Positions 49,874-63,093 of a DNA stretch of 64,000 bases are shown here, one piece after another (positions within the stretch are counted from its first letter, which is position 1; each line of letters begins with the position of its first letter). Both the position numbers and the translations under genes were made by a program. This DNA comes from Clonostachys chloroleuca (taxonomy: Eukaryota > Ascomycota > Sordariomycetes > Hypocreales > Bionectriaceae): NCBI GenBank assembly GCA_037952775.1, contig JBANAY010000003.1, positions 28,334,001 through 28,398,000 on the forward strand, in the 5' to 3' direction. The notes under the pieces are model-generated. The model did not search any database. It had not been told where the DNA came from and saw only the letters and a program-made list of their open reading frames with translations.

Positions 49874-52633
49874 TCAAGACTTTGGTTTCAAAGGCAAAAC
49901 AGGCCACTCGTAGTCTCTCTCAAACGTCGAAGTGAAGGACCATGATCCAGCACCGACTTCTTCCCTCCTGTCCCCTTCCTTGGATGGAATAATTACTTCG
50001 GCAGTAGTGTTTGGTGGCACTTCTACGCGGATGCTGATTGCCGTAGTGTTCCCTTCAATTGGTGATGTTTCCCAAGAGACACTCAGCCGCCCGTTTGATG
50101 TGAGATGAGACGCAGAGGCGCTTGAGAATCCCGCCCCAATAGATGGTGCGATACGGCATGTCTTCCATCCCGGCTCAATTCGCTGTAGACCAGCCACTCT
50201 TTCGTAGAGGAACTTGGCAATGGCCCCAAAGGCATAGTGATTGAATGAAGTCATCTTCCCCGGGTTGACCGACCCATCAGGAAGCATGCTATCCCACCTT
50301 TCCCACACAGTAGTTGCGCCCATTGTGACAGGATAGAGCCAAGAAGGGCATTCTTTCTCCAACAGCATGGAATATGCGATCTGTAGATGTCCCATCGAAG
50401 CAAGCGCCTCACAAATATAGGGCGTGCCAGCGAAGCCAGTCGCGATCTTGAAATTGTTTTTCCGGACAAGCTCGACCAGCCTGGTAGCTGCTCGCTTCTT
50501 TTGTGTAGGTTTGAGAAGATCAAAGCATATTGCAAGTGCGTAGGCTGCCTGAGAGTCGGAGGCAACTAGACCGTTCTTGGTGACATATTCATCTTGGAAC
50601 TCGCTCCGTGCGGCTGCTGCTTCCGCCTTGAAACGTTGCTGGTCCGGCCATTTCTCTAGAATCCCAGATATCTTCACCATCAAGTCAAGGCTCTGAACCA
50701 AGAACATATTGGCAACCATCTTGGCATTGGTCGTGGACTTCCATGGTTCATCCGCGGGGGCTGCAGGGTCGAGCCAGTCCTATGTGGTGAGAAGGTCAGT
50801 AAGTGTCTTAGCGAAATCCAAGCACTGGGGGAGTCTTACACCAAGCTGAAAGACAGATGGATCCCATAGATGTTTCATCTCTTCTCGCCCTTTAGGCAAG
50901 ACATTCATCCAAGTGATCATACTGTTGTATTGTTGAGAAAGAATAGTTTTATCGCCTGTCTCCTGATAGAGCGCCCATGGAGCCAGGATAGTAACGTCGT
51001 GCCAGATTGCACAGGGGACTCTCCTGCACCATATTGGATCAGGCAAGGTAGCGTTGGGGCTGACCATAGGGGGAACACCCCCGAGCACATGCTGGTCAAA
51101 CTCGACATCGATGAGCCAGTTCCTCAGCATTCCGAAGCAGTCGTATATCAACCCTGCTGTTGGGGCAAATAAAGCAAGGTCCCCGCTCCATCCCAGCCTT
51201 TCATCGCGCTGAGGACAGTCTGTGGGCACTGATAGGAAATTGCCTCTCATGCCCCAGACAATGTTTTGATAAAGCTTGTTTAGGAGGCTATCAGAGCACT
51301 CAAAATGGCCAACTAGCTTCATATCCGTGTGGCAAACCACAGCTTCAACATTATCTAACTCGAAATTTCCAGGCCAATTGTCAATCTGAGCGTATCGAAA
51401 TCCGTGGAATGTAAATCGTGGCTCGTAACTCTCCAATTCAGTGTCGCTTCCTATGATATACTCATCAAGCGCCTTGCAAATTCGTAGTGGCCGGATCGAA
51501 AGTTCTCCTTGTTCTAGCACTTCCGCATGGCGAAGCGTGATCTTTTGGCCTCTTTGTCCTCGGATGTTTTTCAATCGAACATATCCGACGAGATTTTGCC
51601 CAAAGTCGATGATCGTCTTGCCCGAGGGACTTGTAAAATGCTGCAAAGCCTTAACCACTTCAACGCGACGAACAGGTTCTCCATAACCGGCCGTGAGCTC
51701 AATGGTGCCAGGCAAGTCAGACATTACGGACACCGGAGACCAGCCTGGTAAGTCCGTAGGCATGGAAGGGTTTGACCATAGGGGGATCTCTTGCGTTGCG
51801 TCGTATGTCTCTCCGTCGTATATCTGCGCCAGTTGAATGGGTCCTTTAGATACAGCCCAAGACGCATCGGAAACGATTGTCTGTCGCCTTCCATCTGTAT
51901 ACAAGATTTCAAGTTGGGCAAGCAGCGCATTGCAAGGGCCCCAGATATTGCGATGGCCACCATCAAATCCTATCCGCCCAGAAAACCATCCTTCGGCAAT
52001 GCGGACGCCGATACAGTTGTCTCCAGAGAGTATGGAAGAGGTCACATCATAAGTCTGATACTGAAGCCTCCCATCATATGATGTCCATCCAGGCGCCATG
52101 AAATAGTCCCCAACTCGCGAGCCATTAATCTCAGCTTCATACACTCCCTGGGCGGTGATGTAAAGTCTGGCTTGGTCGATATTTCCTGCAATGTTGAAAC
52201 AACGACGGTAGAGTTCTTCTGGGCCAGGTTCGACAGTCTCTGGTCCCCACGGCGCGGCAATTCGTTTGCATGCCCAGTCCTCTCGGTCGAGCAGACCAGT
52301 TTCTAGATGTGCTGGCAGGCTCCATGGAGTGGTTTGCTGTCCTTTGTCCCAAACCCTAATTCTCAATGAGATTCTCTCTCGAGAAGTAAGCGAGTCAGGG
52401 AAGGGCCATTGCGTCAATCTGGACGAGGGCGATTTATCCCGTAGGACACTGCTGATGTGCTGGGATTTGCCTTGATATCTTGTCAACTCTATTTCGTACC
52501 CGTCTTGTTCGAAAACTGAGCCAGCAGGAGATACGATTTTCCACGATATTCTTGGAGCCTTTTCATGCAAGCCAATTGTGTTCGGAGCATGATAATGCTC
52601 GAACTGAACATCCAACACAGAGGCCATGTTCAC
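49874..52633 (-). CDS. GH78 alpha-L-rhamnosidase, intracellular
   Basis: Removes terminal alpha-L-rhamnose from rhamnosides. Two exons (52,633-50,840 and 50,779-49,874) flank a 60-bp GT-AG intron. Joining them creates the family motif FQLGDWLDPAAPADEPWK and gives 899 residues, a normal GH78 length. Other signatures are the N-terminal APRISW, GWFSGRIGF (215-223), IDFGQNLVGYVRLK, FTFHGFRYAQI, and the catalytic stretch TDCPQRDERLGWSGD at 471-485, whose Asp/Glu residues include the proposed acid. There is no signal peptide, so the enzyme is probably cytosolic and depends on import of its substrate, matching the neighbouring transporter. It is divergent from the GH1 gene, sharing a 354-bp promoter. 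The Met at residue 3 is an equally good start. Confidence 0.93.
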
Positions 52634-52987
52634 AGGCTGCGCATTGGCTGGTGAGTAATTCAGATTTGGCTAGACAACGAGTCGGCGGCTTGGACTCGCT
52701 CAGGTACGTAAGACATTACGAGGGTCAGCAGATATAGACTCTCATTAATAATTTCCCTCAGCACTGGCGCTTATTGGAGCTCATCAGTAATTACTCCGCG
52801 GACTTTCTGTGTGGGGAGCATCATTTCCAGGGATCCCCACCTGATCCGACCTCGGGCCTCCCGGAAAGATAAAAGAGAAATGAGTGGTGCATGGCTTTTT
52901 GTTCGCGTTGGTAAGCGACTGAATCAATAATCCGGAAATTATCCTTGTTAAGCTACCTCCCGGTTCCTAATTTCAGCCTTCCTCATC
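52634..52987. promoter_or_regulatory. Divergent promoter: rhamnosidase / beta-glucosidase
   Basis: A 354-bp region serving two glycosidase genes in opposite directions. It contains a CCGCGG-N3-AATTA site at 52,796-52,801, and the GTGGGGAG and CCCCACC boxes nearby are CreA-like. Confidence 0.6.
52796..52801 (-). promoter_or_regulatory. CCGCGG site 5
   Basis: On the minus strand CCGCGGAGTAATTAC, an ideal copy of the motif, located centrally in the shared promoter. Confidence 0.45.
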
Positions 52988-54563
<1,576 letters not shown>

Positions 54564-55507
54564 TGATTCATCACTTCAGTCTGAACTGTTTGACTGGAGT
54601 CCAAGTGGCAAGATGGCGCGTCCACAATATTGATTCTACTCTGACAAGCGCCAAGTTTGAAATCGCAAACATAGATGGAGATAGCAGTCGCATTATTAAA
54701 ATGGTCCTATTTTATGAATTTGTGTCATGAAAACATTTAGGCATACGAAAGAATCTTTCCATCCTCGGTTACAAAATTTAATGTGATCATGTTGAAGGCC
54801 AATACATCTCGTTTTCAAGAACAGGGCGATGTGATATCTTTGCCCAAGCTACTAACCGCGCCTTGATTACCCAATTCAGAGAAGAGAAAAAAAAAACATA
54901 GCCAGAAACCATTTCTATGGCTTGGAGGAAATTTATTTTGATGTAGGGCTATAGTCCGTCAGGATGTTCATCTGATGAATGTAGATTGATGGGCTATAGG
55001 TTAGGCTGATCGGTGCTCAACTGCAACTGCAAAGACAAAGAATGCCCAACCTTCAAATTTTCCTCTTCCAACTAATTCAGCGCATCAGCGGGGCTCAGGT
55101 AGCATACAGCCGTTTGTTACTGGTGTCTGTCTGGAGTACAATCGTTATTATTATTAGGGCTTCCCTGAGGTCTCCAGGCAGAAAATGGGACAGAAATTGG
55201 ATCAGAGGACTCATGAAAGACCATTTGCATAATCGAGACCACTCCATGGAGCTCCCTACTAATGCACCATGTGAGGTGTTAGCAGTCAGCTCAGCATTGT
55301 TTCAGCTTTGTACCACGAGTGCTGATCTTGATCCGCGCCCAGCCAATAGTGGTGACTAAATTGGCTAGATGGTGGCAAAGGCGTGCAGGAGCTGAACAGC
55401 TAAGAGGGCCTAGCTCCATGAGCATGAGTACATATCTGCCTGATCTCTCCCTCTGCCACTCTTGCTAACCCTCAAGAGAATCATTTTCTAGCGAAAGGGA
55501 GTTTCCG
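54564..55507. other. Gene-free stretch
   Basis: A 105-codon plus-strand frame (55,042-55,359) has no domain or homolog I recognise and no clear promoter. Otherwise nothing is seen. Confidence 0.45.
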
Positions 55508-56913
55508 ATGGGCTCTTGGGATTGCTATTGTTCCATCTGCGGCGGGCCATTGAAGGCCCAATCCGTCCGCAGTACTTCTCGCGTGGTAATCCGGAAATCT
55601 GCTCTGCATGACGGTGCAGATGGGGAGGATGTAGATGAGGACGGGGATGAAGAGCGGGAGGGTGAAGATGGCGAACCTCCGCACGAGAGTGCTAGAGAGT
55701 CCGAGGACCATGGCGATGATGGGGTGTCCGATGCCGGATCCATGGATGGCGATGATGAGGAGCATGAGGATGAGGATGAGGATGATGACGGATACGGCCC
55801 GCGCATTGTCCAGTCCACGGAACTCTACTGGACAGGAGACTGCCGCTTTCTTGGTTTTAATGCCGAAGCGTCTGGCGTCAGTAAGTACGTCTCAGCGAAG
55901 CCCGCCTTTCCCTCCGTGATATACGGCAAGATTTGCCATATACTGACCTTGATGTGATTAGAGCATTCATCTCTGGCCCAGGCCACTATTCAGACTACGG
56001 CATGATGGATTGCAGCAACGGAAACGATCCAAACGCAGAGGGTTTGGATATGAGTGATCTCTTCTGCTATTCTGCCGCCAACGTAGGAGACGATAACGAA
56101 GTCGTCTGTCCCTTTCATTGGGACTGTTACAAGCTGTTCTGTCGATACGTTGCTGGATCTGAAGATACCGAGTCCATTGACAAGGATGTCTTGTACAGCA
56201 CTATGCGCTCCCTTTCCTCAGAATTCGGCCATCGTCTCGACTTGGATTACGACGAGCCAGACACAATGACCAATCACGAAATTATCGACGATCAATTTTG
56301 GGAAGTGAAGAATGGGGAAGAATTGTATGTAATCTCACCCTTGACACCAGCGACGCTGTCACCTGGAGAGATCGCGAAATTGCAACAGGCTTCAGGTTTA
56401 GCTTCCCTTCACTCGAATTTGGCTGTGAAGGTCATCTCGGACCCATTTTCCAAAGTCTCTGCCGAGATTCTTGATCAGATCGTCTCCAGCCTTAGCCACA
56501 AAGACCTGTTGAGTTTGTTCATGGCATCTTGGTACACCCACTCCGCCTACCACGGAAATGATCCATTCTGGAGCCGAAAAATCCGGGACACCATGGGATG
56601 GTTCTTCGAGCTCCATGAGGTTCTCGATTCTCCCGCCCACGCGGAAAAGTTGACGAGCATGAAGGCTGTGTATCTGTGGGCATGGACCAAAACCAAGCCG
56701 AGATTCAAGCGGAAAGGGAAATACATGGGCACGTCAAATCGAAGACGCATCTGGGCTACCTGTGCGCAGCTTGCAGAGGCATACCAGGACATGCTGTCAC
56801 AGCCTGCTGTCGAGGTTGATGATGCTATTGGGACCCAGTCAGACTGTCCATCTTCGCCTCTTGCGTCTCCTCCTACAACCACTGAGACGGAAGGAGGCCT
56901 GTCGGTCCAGTAA
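55508..56913 (+). CDS. F-box protein with N-terminal Cys motif and acidic tract
   Basis: Probable substrate adaptor of an SCF ubiquitin ligase. Exons 55,508-55,884 and 55,962-56,913 (77-bp intron, GTACGT donor; a GTAAGT donor four bases earlier with an acceptor two bases later also keeps frame) give 442 residues. The N-terminus MGSWDCYCSICGGPL is the start of a large fungal family of such proteins and may bind metal. Residues about 36-97 are a very acidic D/E-rich tract. The F-box is in exon 2 (DPFSKVSAEILDQIVSSLSHKDLLSLFMASW region), and a basic, Trp-containing segment follows. The target is unknown. The opposite-strand Ser-rich frame is its shadow. Confidence 0.8.
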
Positions 56914-57848
56914 GGTTGTTTAACGGGCTTTGGCCTTTGCTCGGGCGCCTCGGGTAATTGATCGTGTCGGCGGAGGCATAGATGTAGCCTTATTCAATAG
57001 TCGGGCAGATTGGATAATACGGTCCTGAAAGGAAGCCATAGAGGTGGTTCTGATATTTGACTTCTCTGAAATATCGCCGAAATGTATAGTGAAAACGAGT
57101 AGGGCCACGTAAACGAACTATGGTTGAGATTCGTATACCCTCAAGTAGAGGTTTCCGCTTATTGGCCCTTGAAACTGTGCAAATTTACTGAGATGCGAGG
57201 GTTGAATGCTGAATGTGCAATCTATCTGCCTCTAGTCGGCAACTTTCGGTATCTTCTCTGGAGACATTGGGGAGTCGGCGCGTGATGCCGGTGGCCTTGT
57301 TTTGAACGTGACGCAACGAACGATCCGATTAAGTCAAAGCGATACGGTTCTTCGTCTAATGAATGCTCGAACTGCTTGATTAGGGTAGAGAATAATTTAA
57401 AGTTATTCCAGACGGCGGGATACATGCATCCCGCGGCTCGTATATACCTTGCACGGACGCCCATGGATCCCGCGGTGTCCGGAACTAAGCTCACAAACAC
57501 TGGGGCAAGACGGGGCGGCTTATGATGCGTAATGCATCGAAACGACTTCAGCAAGGGGGAATTTCTTCATCGCAGGCCTTCATCCATGAGCCTCAGTACC
57601 GTGCGCATATTGTCGGTTTTTGGATCGTGGCGAACAGGCAAACATCCAGGCTGTGCAAGAAGCTGCGTATGCCTGTGACATTCTTATTTGGATATCGAAA
57701 TCTTGTATTTATACTCGGTCTATCTCTCATAATGATTCTCCCCTCGTCACTCATTGATTCCCTTCCACAGTCGCCCACTCAGTCGGTCTTTAATTCACTG
57801 AAGTTTGAACACGCTCTTTACGACAATCCTTACATTCCTAATATCACC
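56914..57848. other. Gene-free stretch and promoter of the second flavin oxidase
   Basis: Two ATCCCGCGG elements near 57,431 and 57,471 and a GTATATACC lie upstream of the oxidase. Short frames show no domains. Confidence 0.45.
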
Positions 57849-59401
57849 ATGACCTCCGTGAAGGAGTTCTTGCTGGCATTGCTTGCCACTGCTCCCTCTT
57901 TGGTGGCAGCATTACCCAAAGGCCTGGGAACCAAGGCGGCGGGCACTCTCGATTCCTGCCTGACGTCCGCCCTGAGCGGCGACAGTACTCGTGCCCATTA
58001 TCCTAGCTCGGCAACCTTTATCACTGATCACGCAAAGTACTTTAACCTCAACCTTCAGTACCTGCCATACGCGATCGTGTACCCAAAGACGACCGAGGAA
58101 ATTAGTGCGGTTGTGGTATGCGCAGGGTCTAATGACAAGAAGGTCCAGGGCCGAAGTGGAAACCTTGACTTCGCCAACAGGGGTATGGATTCATCTTTTA
58201 TGTTTTCCATTCATAAAACTTAGTTCAGACTGACAACGATATCTGTGTAGGACTTGGTGGCGCCAATGGTACCATTATTGTCGACTTTGAAAACTTCCAA
58301 AGCCTTGCGGTTGACACAGCCACTGGACTCGCAACAGTCGGACCTGGAAACAACCTCGCTCAGCTATTCAAAGGACTTCACGATAATGGCAACCGCTTCT
58401 TACCTCAAGCATCTGGTGGTCAGATTGGTGTTTCTGGTCTTTCGCTCGTGGGTGGCTTGGGCTATGGCTCCCGCGCACACGGGGCCATGATTGACCACTT
58501 GGCTGAGGTTGAGATTGTTCTTGCCGATGGAACAGTAACTCGCGCATCCGAAAAAGCTAACTCTGATCTATTCTGGGCTGTTCGTGGAGCAGGAGCCGGC
58601 TTTGGTCTTGTCACTGAGCTCAAGTTCAACACGCTTCCCGAGCCGTCTGAACTTGTTACGTTCACTTTCATGGTCACCTCAAATGATTCCTCTGTTCTCG
58701 TTGAGGCCCTCAAAGGCTACCATGATATCCTTCGCGACACCTCTCTGCCTCGTGAAATTGGAGGAGTAACGAGGTTCTCCGAAACCACTTTCTTCTGGAG
58801 CGGCGCTTTCTTTGGCAACCAATCTGCATTCGAGGCCCTCGGACTTCAATCACGTCTACCCAGCACCTTGTCGGCCACTATCAAGACTGGAGTGTCGTGG
58901 TCGACTCTTATGAGCGGATTGACCGGTACTGCGTCTCCCGCAGCCTCCCCACAGCATTTCTACATCATCAACGCCATGGTTACACGAACAACCATCTCAA
59001 GCAACAGCGCTATTGATGAATTTGCAAGCCATGTCTTCAACGGGGACTCCAATCTCGGCAGCTGGTCATTCCAGTTCGACCTGTACGGTGGAGCAGTCAA
59101 CGACGTCGCAGCTGACGCCACTGCATTCCCTCATCGTGATCTTCTGTACTCTCTTGACGGATACGTTTCGACCACTGAGACAACATCTTCCGAGGCTATC
59201 GAGTTTGTCAACAAGGGGTTCGAAATCCTCCTGGGCCACAAGTCCGACTCATTCCTGGCTTACAATGGCATCGCCAGCACAGGGCATAAGAACCCTCAGC
59301 AAAAGTACTTTGGATCCAACCTTGCCCGGCTTCAGACGCTCAAGGACAAATTTGATCCCAAGGACCTTTTCTCTACGCCACAGACGGTGAAGCTCGCCTA
59401 A
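57849..59401 (+). CDS. Secreted BBE-like flavin oxidase lacking both FAD-tethering residues
   Basis: Exons 57,849-58,182 and 58,251-59,401 (68-bp intron) give 494 residues with a signal peptide (VKEFLLALLATAPSLVA). The overall plan is that of fungal glucooligosaccharide/chitooligosaccharide-oxidase relatives: IVYPKTTEEISAVV, GLGGANGTIIVDFENF, VGGLGYGSRAHG, FWAVRGAGAGFGLVTE, and a C-terminal KYFGSNLARLQTLKDKFDPKDLFSTPQ. However, the place of the SGGHS motif reads SGNLD (103-107, Leu 106 where the flavin-linking His is expected), and the CPxVGxGGH region reads SGGQIGVSGLS (Gly 167 for Cys). The enzyme therefore cannot hold FAD covalently in the usual way. It may bind it loosely or be a catalytically altered paralog. 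The frame is otherwise intact, so it is under constraint. Confidence 0.88.
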
Positions 59402-59934
59402 GTTCGAAGATCGCTGCCAGAAGCGAGCGTTCCAAATAATGTCAGAGTTTATAATCATTCAGCGAAACACAAGTTTAGTACCAGGCCACGCCAGTGCTGG
59501 CGGGAAGCCTCAGCTTTTCTAGTGTAAGAATGTCGGGCAGTAGACCATAATACCGTACGCGTATAAGGTGGAACTGATAGATATGCATTTTTGTCTGGTT
59601 TTTGGGACATGCTTGGGTCGCTGTGTCGTCATAACATACCAGTTTACAAGATAGTTGTCCGGCGTCTACGCCCATCTCTCCAATTCATTTCTTCATAGCA
59701 TCAATATTAGTAGAGTTTCGTTAGCAAATAAATCAATTCTGTACCTGAAAGGAGGTTTTATAATGAAATATCCCACATAATCCCATGCTGTTCCCACGCT
59801 TTCATCAATCATAAACCTCGGAAAGCAGCAACTTCAAAAGGCATATTATCACAGACAATAAGACCCAACATCTATCGTCGGACAAGATAGTTTTGTGTCA
59901 GGCCACTCGCTATACCCTGGTACCAAATACTTAT
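59402..59934. other. Convergent intergenic region
   Basis: 3' flanks of the flavin oxidase and the C2H2 gene; nothing further is seen. Confidence 0.5.
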
Positions 59935-61020
59935 CTAAAGACAATCAAGATAGGAAAAATTGTTGTAATCAAAAGGAAACTCGCTGTCAAGGCCACCAGG
60001 AAGAAGAGTCCCAATAGATGCTTCTCCTGGTGCCTGATAATCTTCACCTTTAGTGACTGCATCGTTCGCACTACTTGTTGAGGTCTCTAGAAACTGACGA
60101 TTTCGGTTGCTTGCAGCTGCAGCTTGATCCTGGTAATGTAACTGTGGAACTAAACTCGCCAGGTGCTCAGGATATGGGAGCTGGTTGCCGAATGCTTCAA
60201 CCCCGAGACAGAGATTGGGGTTTACATGACACTTGGACCGCCCGAGGTAGGATTCTCTGACATCATGGCTCGCCTGTGGCTTGTTGAGGAGGTCCGTGAG
60301 TGTAGGAGCTTGGGCAGCCGCAAGTGAGCATCGGTTTCTCACGCAATCTTCGAATCGAATTTGCAGTCGATCAAAAATGTTCATCAACGTGGTCGACAGC
60401 GATTGTTCATCCACAACTAGCAAGGGAGGTTGTTCACCGATTATATTTGGGATAATCGACGACTTTTCAGTCTCCCAAAAGCCTCGGAGAGCAGTGATCG
60501 TCTCCAAGAAGACGGGTCCACGGTAAGGATTTAAGGGTCTTGCCTCTTTGCCAAAGAGAGTGTCCCAAAGATCAAAGTACATTTCTGAAGGTGTGACGCC
60601 ACGTGGTGAACGAGTCCTCACTTTGGAGAGTGGGCTCTGTTCGAGGCCGAATTGGGCAAACTCCAGAGAGGGAGAGTTTGGGCAGAATGTAGATGAACTG
60701 ACATGCCTGTCGCGCTCAGCAAAGGAGGTGAATCCTTCATTGCAGATATGGCATCGGATAGTGAGATGATCTCGATGGCGTCGCTGAAGATGTTGCTTCA
60801 CGTCGCTCAACCGTGTCAAAGTATAGTTGACACAGTCCATATGCTGAAAGGGATCCTTCCGATAGAAGGGACAGGCAAAGGTCTCCGTCATATCGGGAGT
60901 ATTGGATGCATTGATTGAAACTCTTCTGGCTCGGGCCTCTGATCGACTTCTCCTGGGTCGTGCCCCCCGCGCATGGACTAGAGCCATGGGTCGCTTTGGG
61001 GTTACGCCAGAATCAGCCAT
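59935..61020 (-). CDS. C2H2-type zinc-finger protein
   Basis: 361 residues from the Met at 61,020 (MADSGVTPKRP); the frame is open ten codons further up but that extension looks like leader. A basic, Arg-rich stretch (GARPRRSRSEARARR) precedes the finger region: ACPFYRKDPFQHMDC followed by LSDVKQHLQRRH, then IRCHICNEGF with FAERDRHV. This CPFxKxDP...C...VKQHLxRxH pattern is a recurrent fungal C2H2-like family, often nuclear and of unknown role. The C-terminal half has no recognised domain and is rich in Ser, Gln and Asn. No intron. It is transcribed towards the flavin oxidase. Confidence 0.75.
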   Translation of the reverse strand: MADSGVTPKRPMALVHARGARPRRSRSEARARRVSINASNTPDMTETFACPFYRKDPFQHMDCVNYTLTRLSDVKQHLQRRHRDHLTIRCHICNEGFTSFAERDRHVSSSTFCPNSPSLEFAQFGLEQSPLSKVRTRSPRGVTPSEMYFDLWDTLFGKEARPLNPYRGPVFLETITALRGFWETEKSSIIPNIIGEQPPLLVVDEQSLSTTLMNIFDRLQIRFEDCVRNRCSLAAAQAPTLTDLLNKPQASHDVRESYLGRSKCHVNPNLCLGVEAFGNQLPYPEHLASLVPQLHYQDQAAAASNRNRQFLETSTSSANDAVTKGEDYQAPGEASIGTLLPGGLDSEFPFDYNNFSYLDCL

Positions 61021-62282
61021 TTGGAACAGGAGAAAGTAGACAGCAAACAAAGGGAGGGAATAAAAGAAAGAGGAGAAAGGTGTTGGATGATGGCTGTAAG
61101 GTTGTGCATTGGGCCTGGGGAATTCATGGAATCGATGTTAGGTTTGGTAGCCAGGCATTTTATATTCCGTCTGTGGAGGGAGAGAAAAGGAATGAATTCA
61201 GTCGCTCCCAAGTTCACAGTAGCGGCAGCGACATGGACAGTGCGATCGGTCATCGGTCGGAGAGAGATCGACAAGATGATTACCTAGACTAGTAAATCGT
61301 CACAAACAGGGGCAGGGGAGAATACTGCACATAATTTGGGATGCTTTGCCAGAGCAGATACTCCTCCGTCTACCACTTTACCGTCACCCACCACCAACCA
61401 GCCCGTTTCACACATGGCCACATCTGTGCCGATGTAATCATCTTACTTTTCCAGACAGAGTCTCATGAGTAAGTCGAATGTCCCCAGACCTTTGACTAGT
61501 CACATGTACTGGGGTGCTCTCTAAACATGCACGTACAACCATCTGTGCTGCTGGTTTCCAGCTTCTGTACCTAAGCGCATATGTGCAATGTCCACTTTTA
61601 TGCGCTGAACATAATCCCATGTCTGGTTCGTCAACATACCTATGTACCAAGTAATGTAGCAGAACACTTCGCTCAAGCCCTCAACTATCAGAACAGTCAG
61701 CATCGGCAACAGCAGTCTCCACAGGGAGCCACCAGCTAGCTGATGCAATGACGCGCGACGGATAGGTATTAGACAGGCCCGGGCAGTCTGTTCATAGAGA
61801 TCTGATGTTTCGCTCTTCCATTTAGACGAGCTGGCTACGGGTTTTAACTTGCCGTCTTCTTTCCAGACCAGCGGTTATTGCGAGCCGAGCCTAGCCAGTG
61901 CGATGATCAATTCGTGCAGGCCCGTTATAGCTGCCTGCTTTTGAGATGAACAACCTGACCTCTGCCATCTGGAAAAATTCAATTTGCCGTGATGGCATCA
62001 CAGAATTAGTGGCTACCTCGTCATTAAGCCAGGATACCCCTTGAAAACAGGCAGGGAGAGGGGGAGGGTGAGGGGGAGTACCAAGGGGCGAGAAGCTGCG
62101 GCTGAACTGCATTCTGAAGGTCGGAACTTTATCGCACAACTGTGCGTCTGGCTGGGGCGGTACCCAGTCTTGTTGCAGTGGCATTTCTCTGTTGGTCGGA
62201 GCGCAGGACATAATAAGACCCAGATGCTCAGATGTGGCACGCCCACAAAAAATACTCTAGAATATCTCCAATGAGATTTCTG

Positions 62283-62526
62283 TGCTATAGCTCTGCCGAT
62301 CACACCTATGACCCCTGTTGCTCGTAAAGACTGCACTGTATTGCGCTGCATATAACGGGATCAAACCTCATCAAGAAGGGTGCTATAGCTCTCGCTGACT
62401 ATACCTATAACTCCTGTTGCTTATGAAGACTGCGCTATATTATACTGTATATAAAAGAATCAAGCCTCATAAAAGAAAGGTACTATAGCTCTCGCGATCG
62501 TACCAATAACCCCTGTTGCTCATGAA
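62283..62526. repeat. Tandem repeat, about 98-100-bp unit, 2.4 copies
   Basis: Units begin at 62,283, 62,381 and 62,481 with TGCTATAGCTCT or TACTATAGCTCT and share CCTGTTGCTYRTRAAGACTG. The second unit is more AT-rich, mostly through C-to-T and G-to-A differences. Confidence 0.8.
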
Positions 62527-62600
62527 CCCCATGACGCGGTGGTTAAAGATGAAAGTGCAAAAAAATAATTGAGAGGTAGAAAGAGGGGAATAATTGCAAA

Positions 62601-62646
62601 CTAACCTATTGTGGTGATTCATCACTGAACCACCACAATAAGTTAG
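62601..62646. repeat. 46-bp imperfect palindrome
   Basis: 16-bp arms (CTAACCTATTGTGGTG and CACCACAATAAGTTAG) with one mismatch around a 14-bp loop. Possibly the remains of a miniature inverted-repeat element; no clear target duplication. Confidence 0.6.
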
Positions 62647-62982
62647 CCGGATTATGTAGTAATTTGCGCTAAATGCTTGCCAAGCTTGCATGTACTGCCG
62701 CTGGGGATGCACAGTGAAGTATCTGGCTGTCTTATGCCCCATGGATTTCTTGATTGATGGAAGGGGAACCGGCGAGGAGCTGTTGGCAAGGCTAGTTCAA
62801 TTCTCTCGGCCCGTGCATTAGACGAGCTTAGCTGTATATTGTCTACACGCCTCTCTAGGTCTCTTCAGCTGCAGGGGGATCATTACACCCTACTTTGTAA
62901 TAATATCGCATACCTCGTATGTTCGGGCGGTATTCTTAGTATAGCCACTGCTTCCAACCTCTAACGCAACTATATACGTAGT

Positions 62983-63028
62983 CACAGACGCAACCACAGA
63001 CGCAACCAAGGACGCAACCAAGGATGAG
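62983..63028. repeat. 12-bp tandem repeat, nearly four units
   Basis: CACAGACGCAAC twice, then CAAGGACGCAAC and a partial CAAGGATGAG. An upstream CTAACGCAAC may be a decayed unit. Confidence 0.75.
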
Positions 63029-63093
63029 CATTACATTCAATGAACATGTTAGTCAGTCTCCGCCCTTAGTTCCAGCATTAACGTATTAGGTAG

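Larger units (their letters stand above)
61021..63093. other. Gene-poor region with short repeats
   Basis: No gene is supported; the small frames on both strands lack domains. It contains a roughly 100-bp tandem repeat, a 46-bp near-palindrome and a 12-bp tandem repeat, listed separately. Confidence 0.5.

Noticed and set aside
55042..55359. 105-codon plus-strand frame
   Set aside because: No recognisable domain, signal peptide, splice partner or promoter, so it could be chance.
55525..55818. Ser/Pro-rich minus-strand frame
   Set aside because: Antisense shadow of the acidic tract of the F-box protein.
62013..62351. Minus-strand 112- and 106-codon frames
   Set aside because: They run into the tandem-repeat region and have no domain or conserved start.
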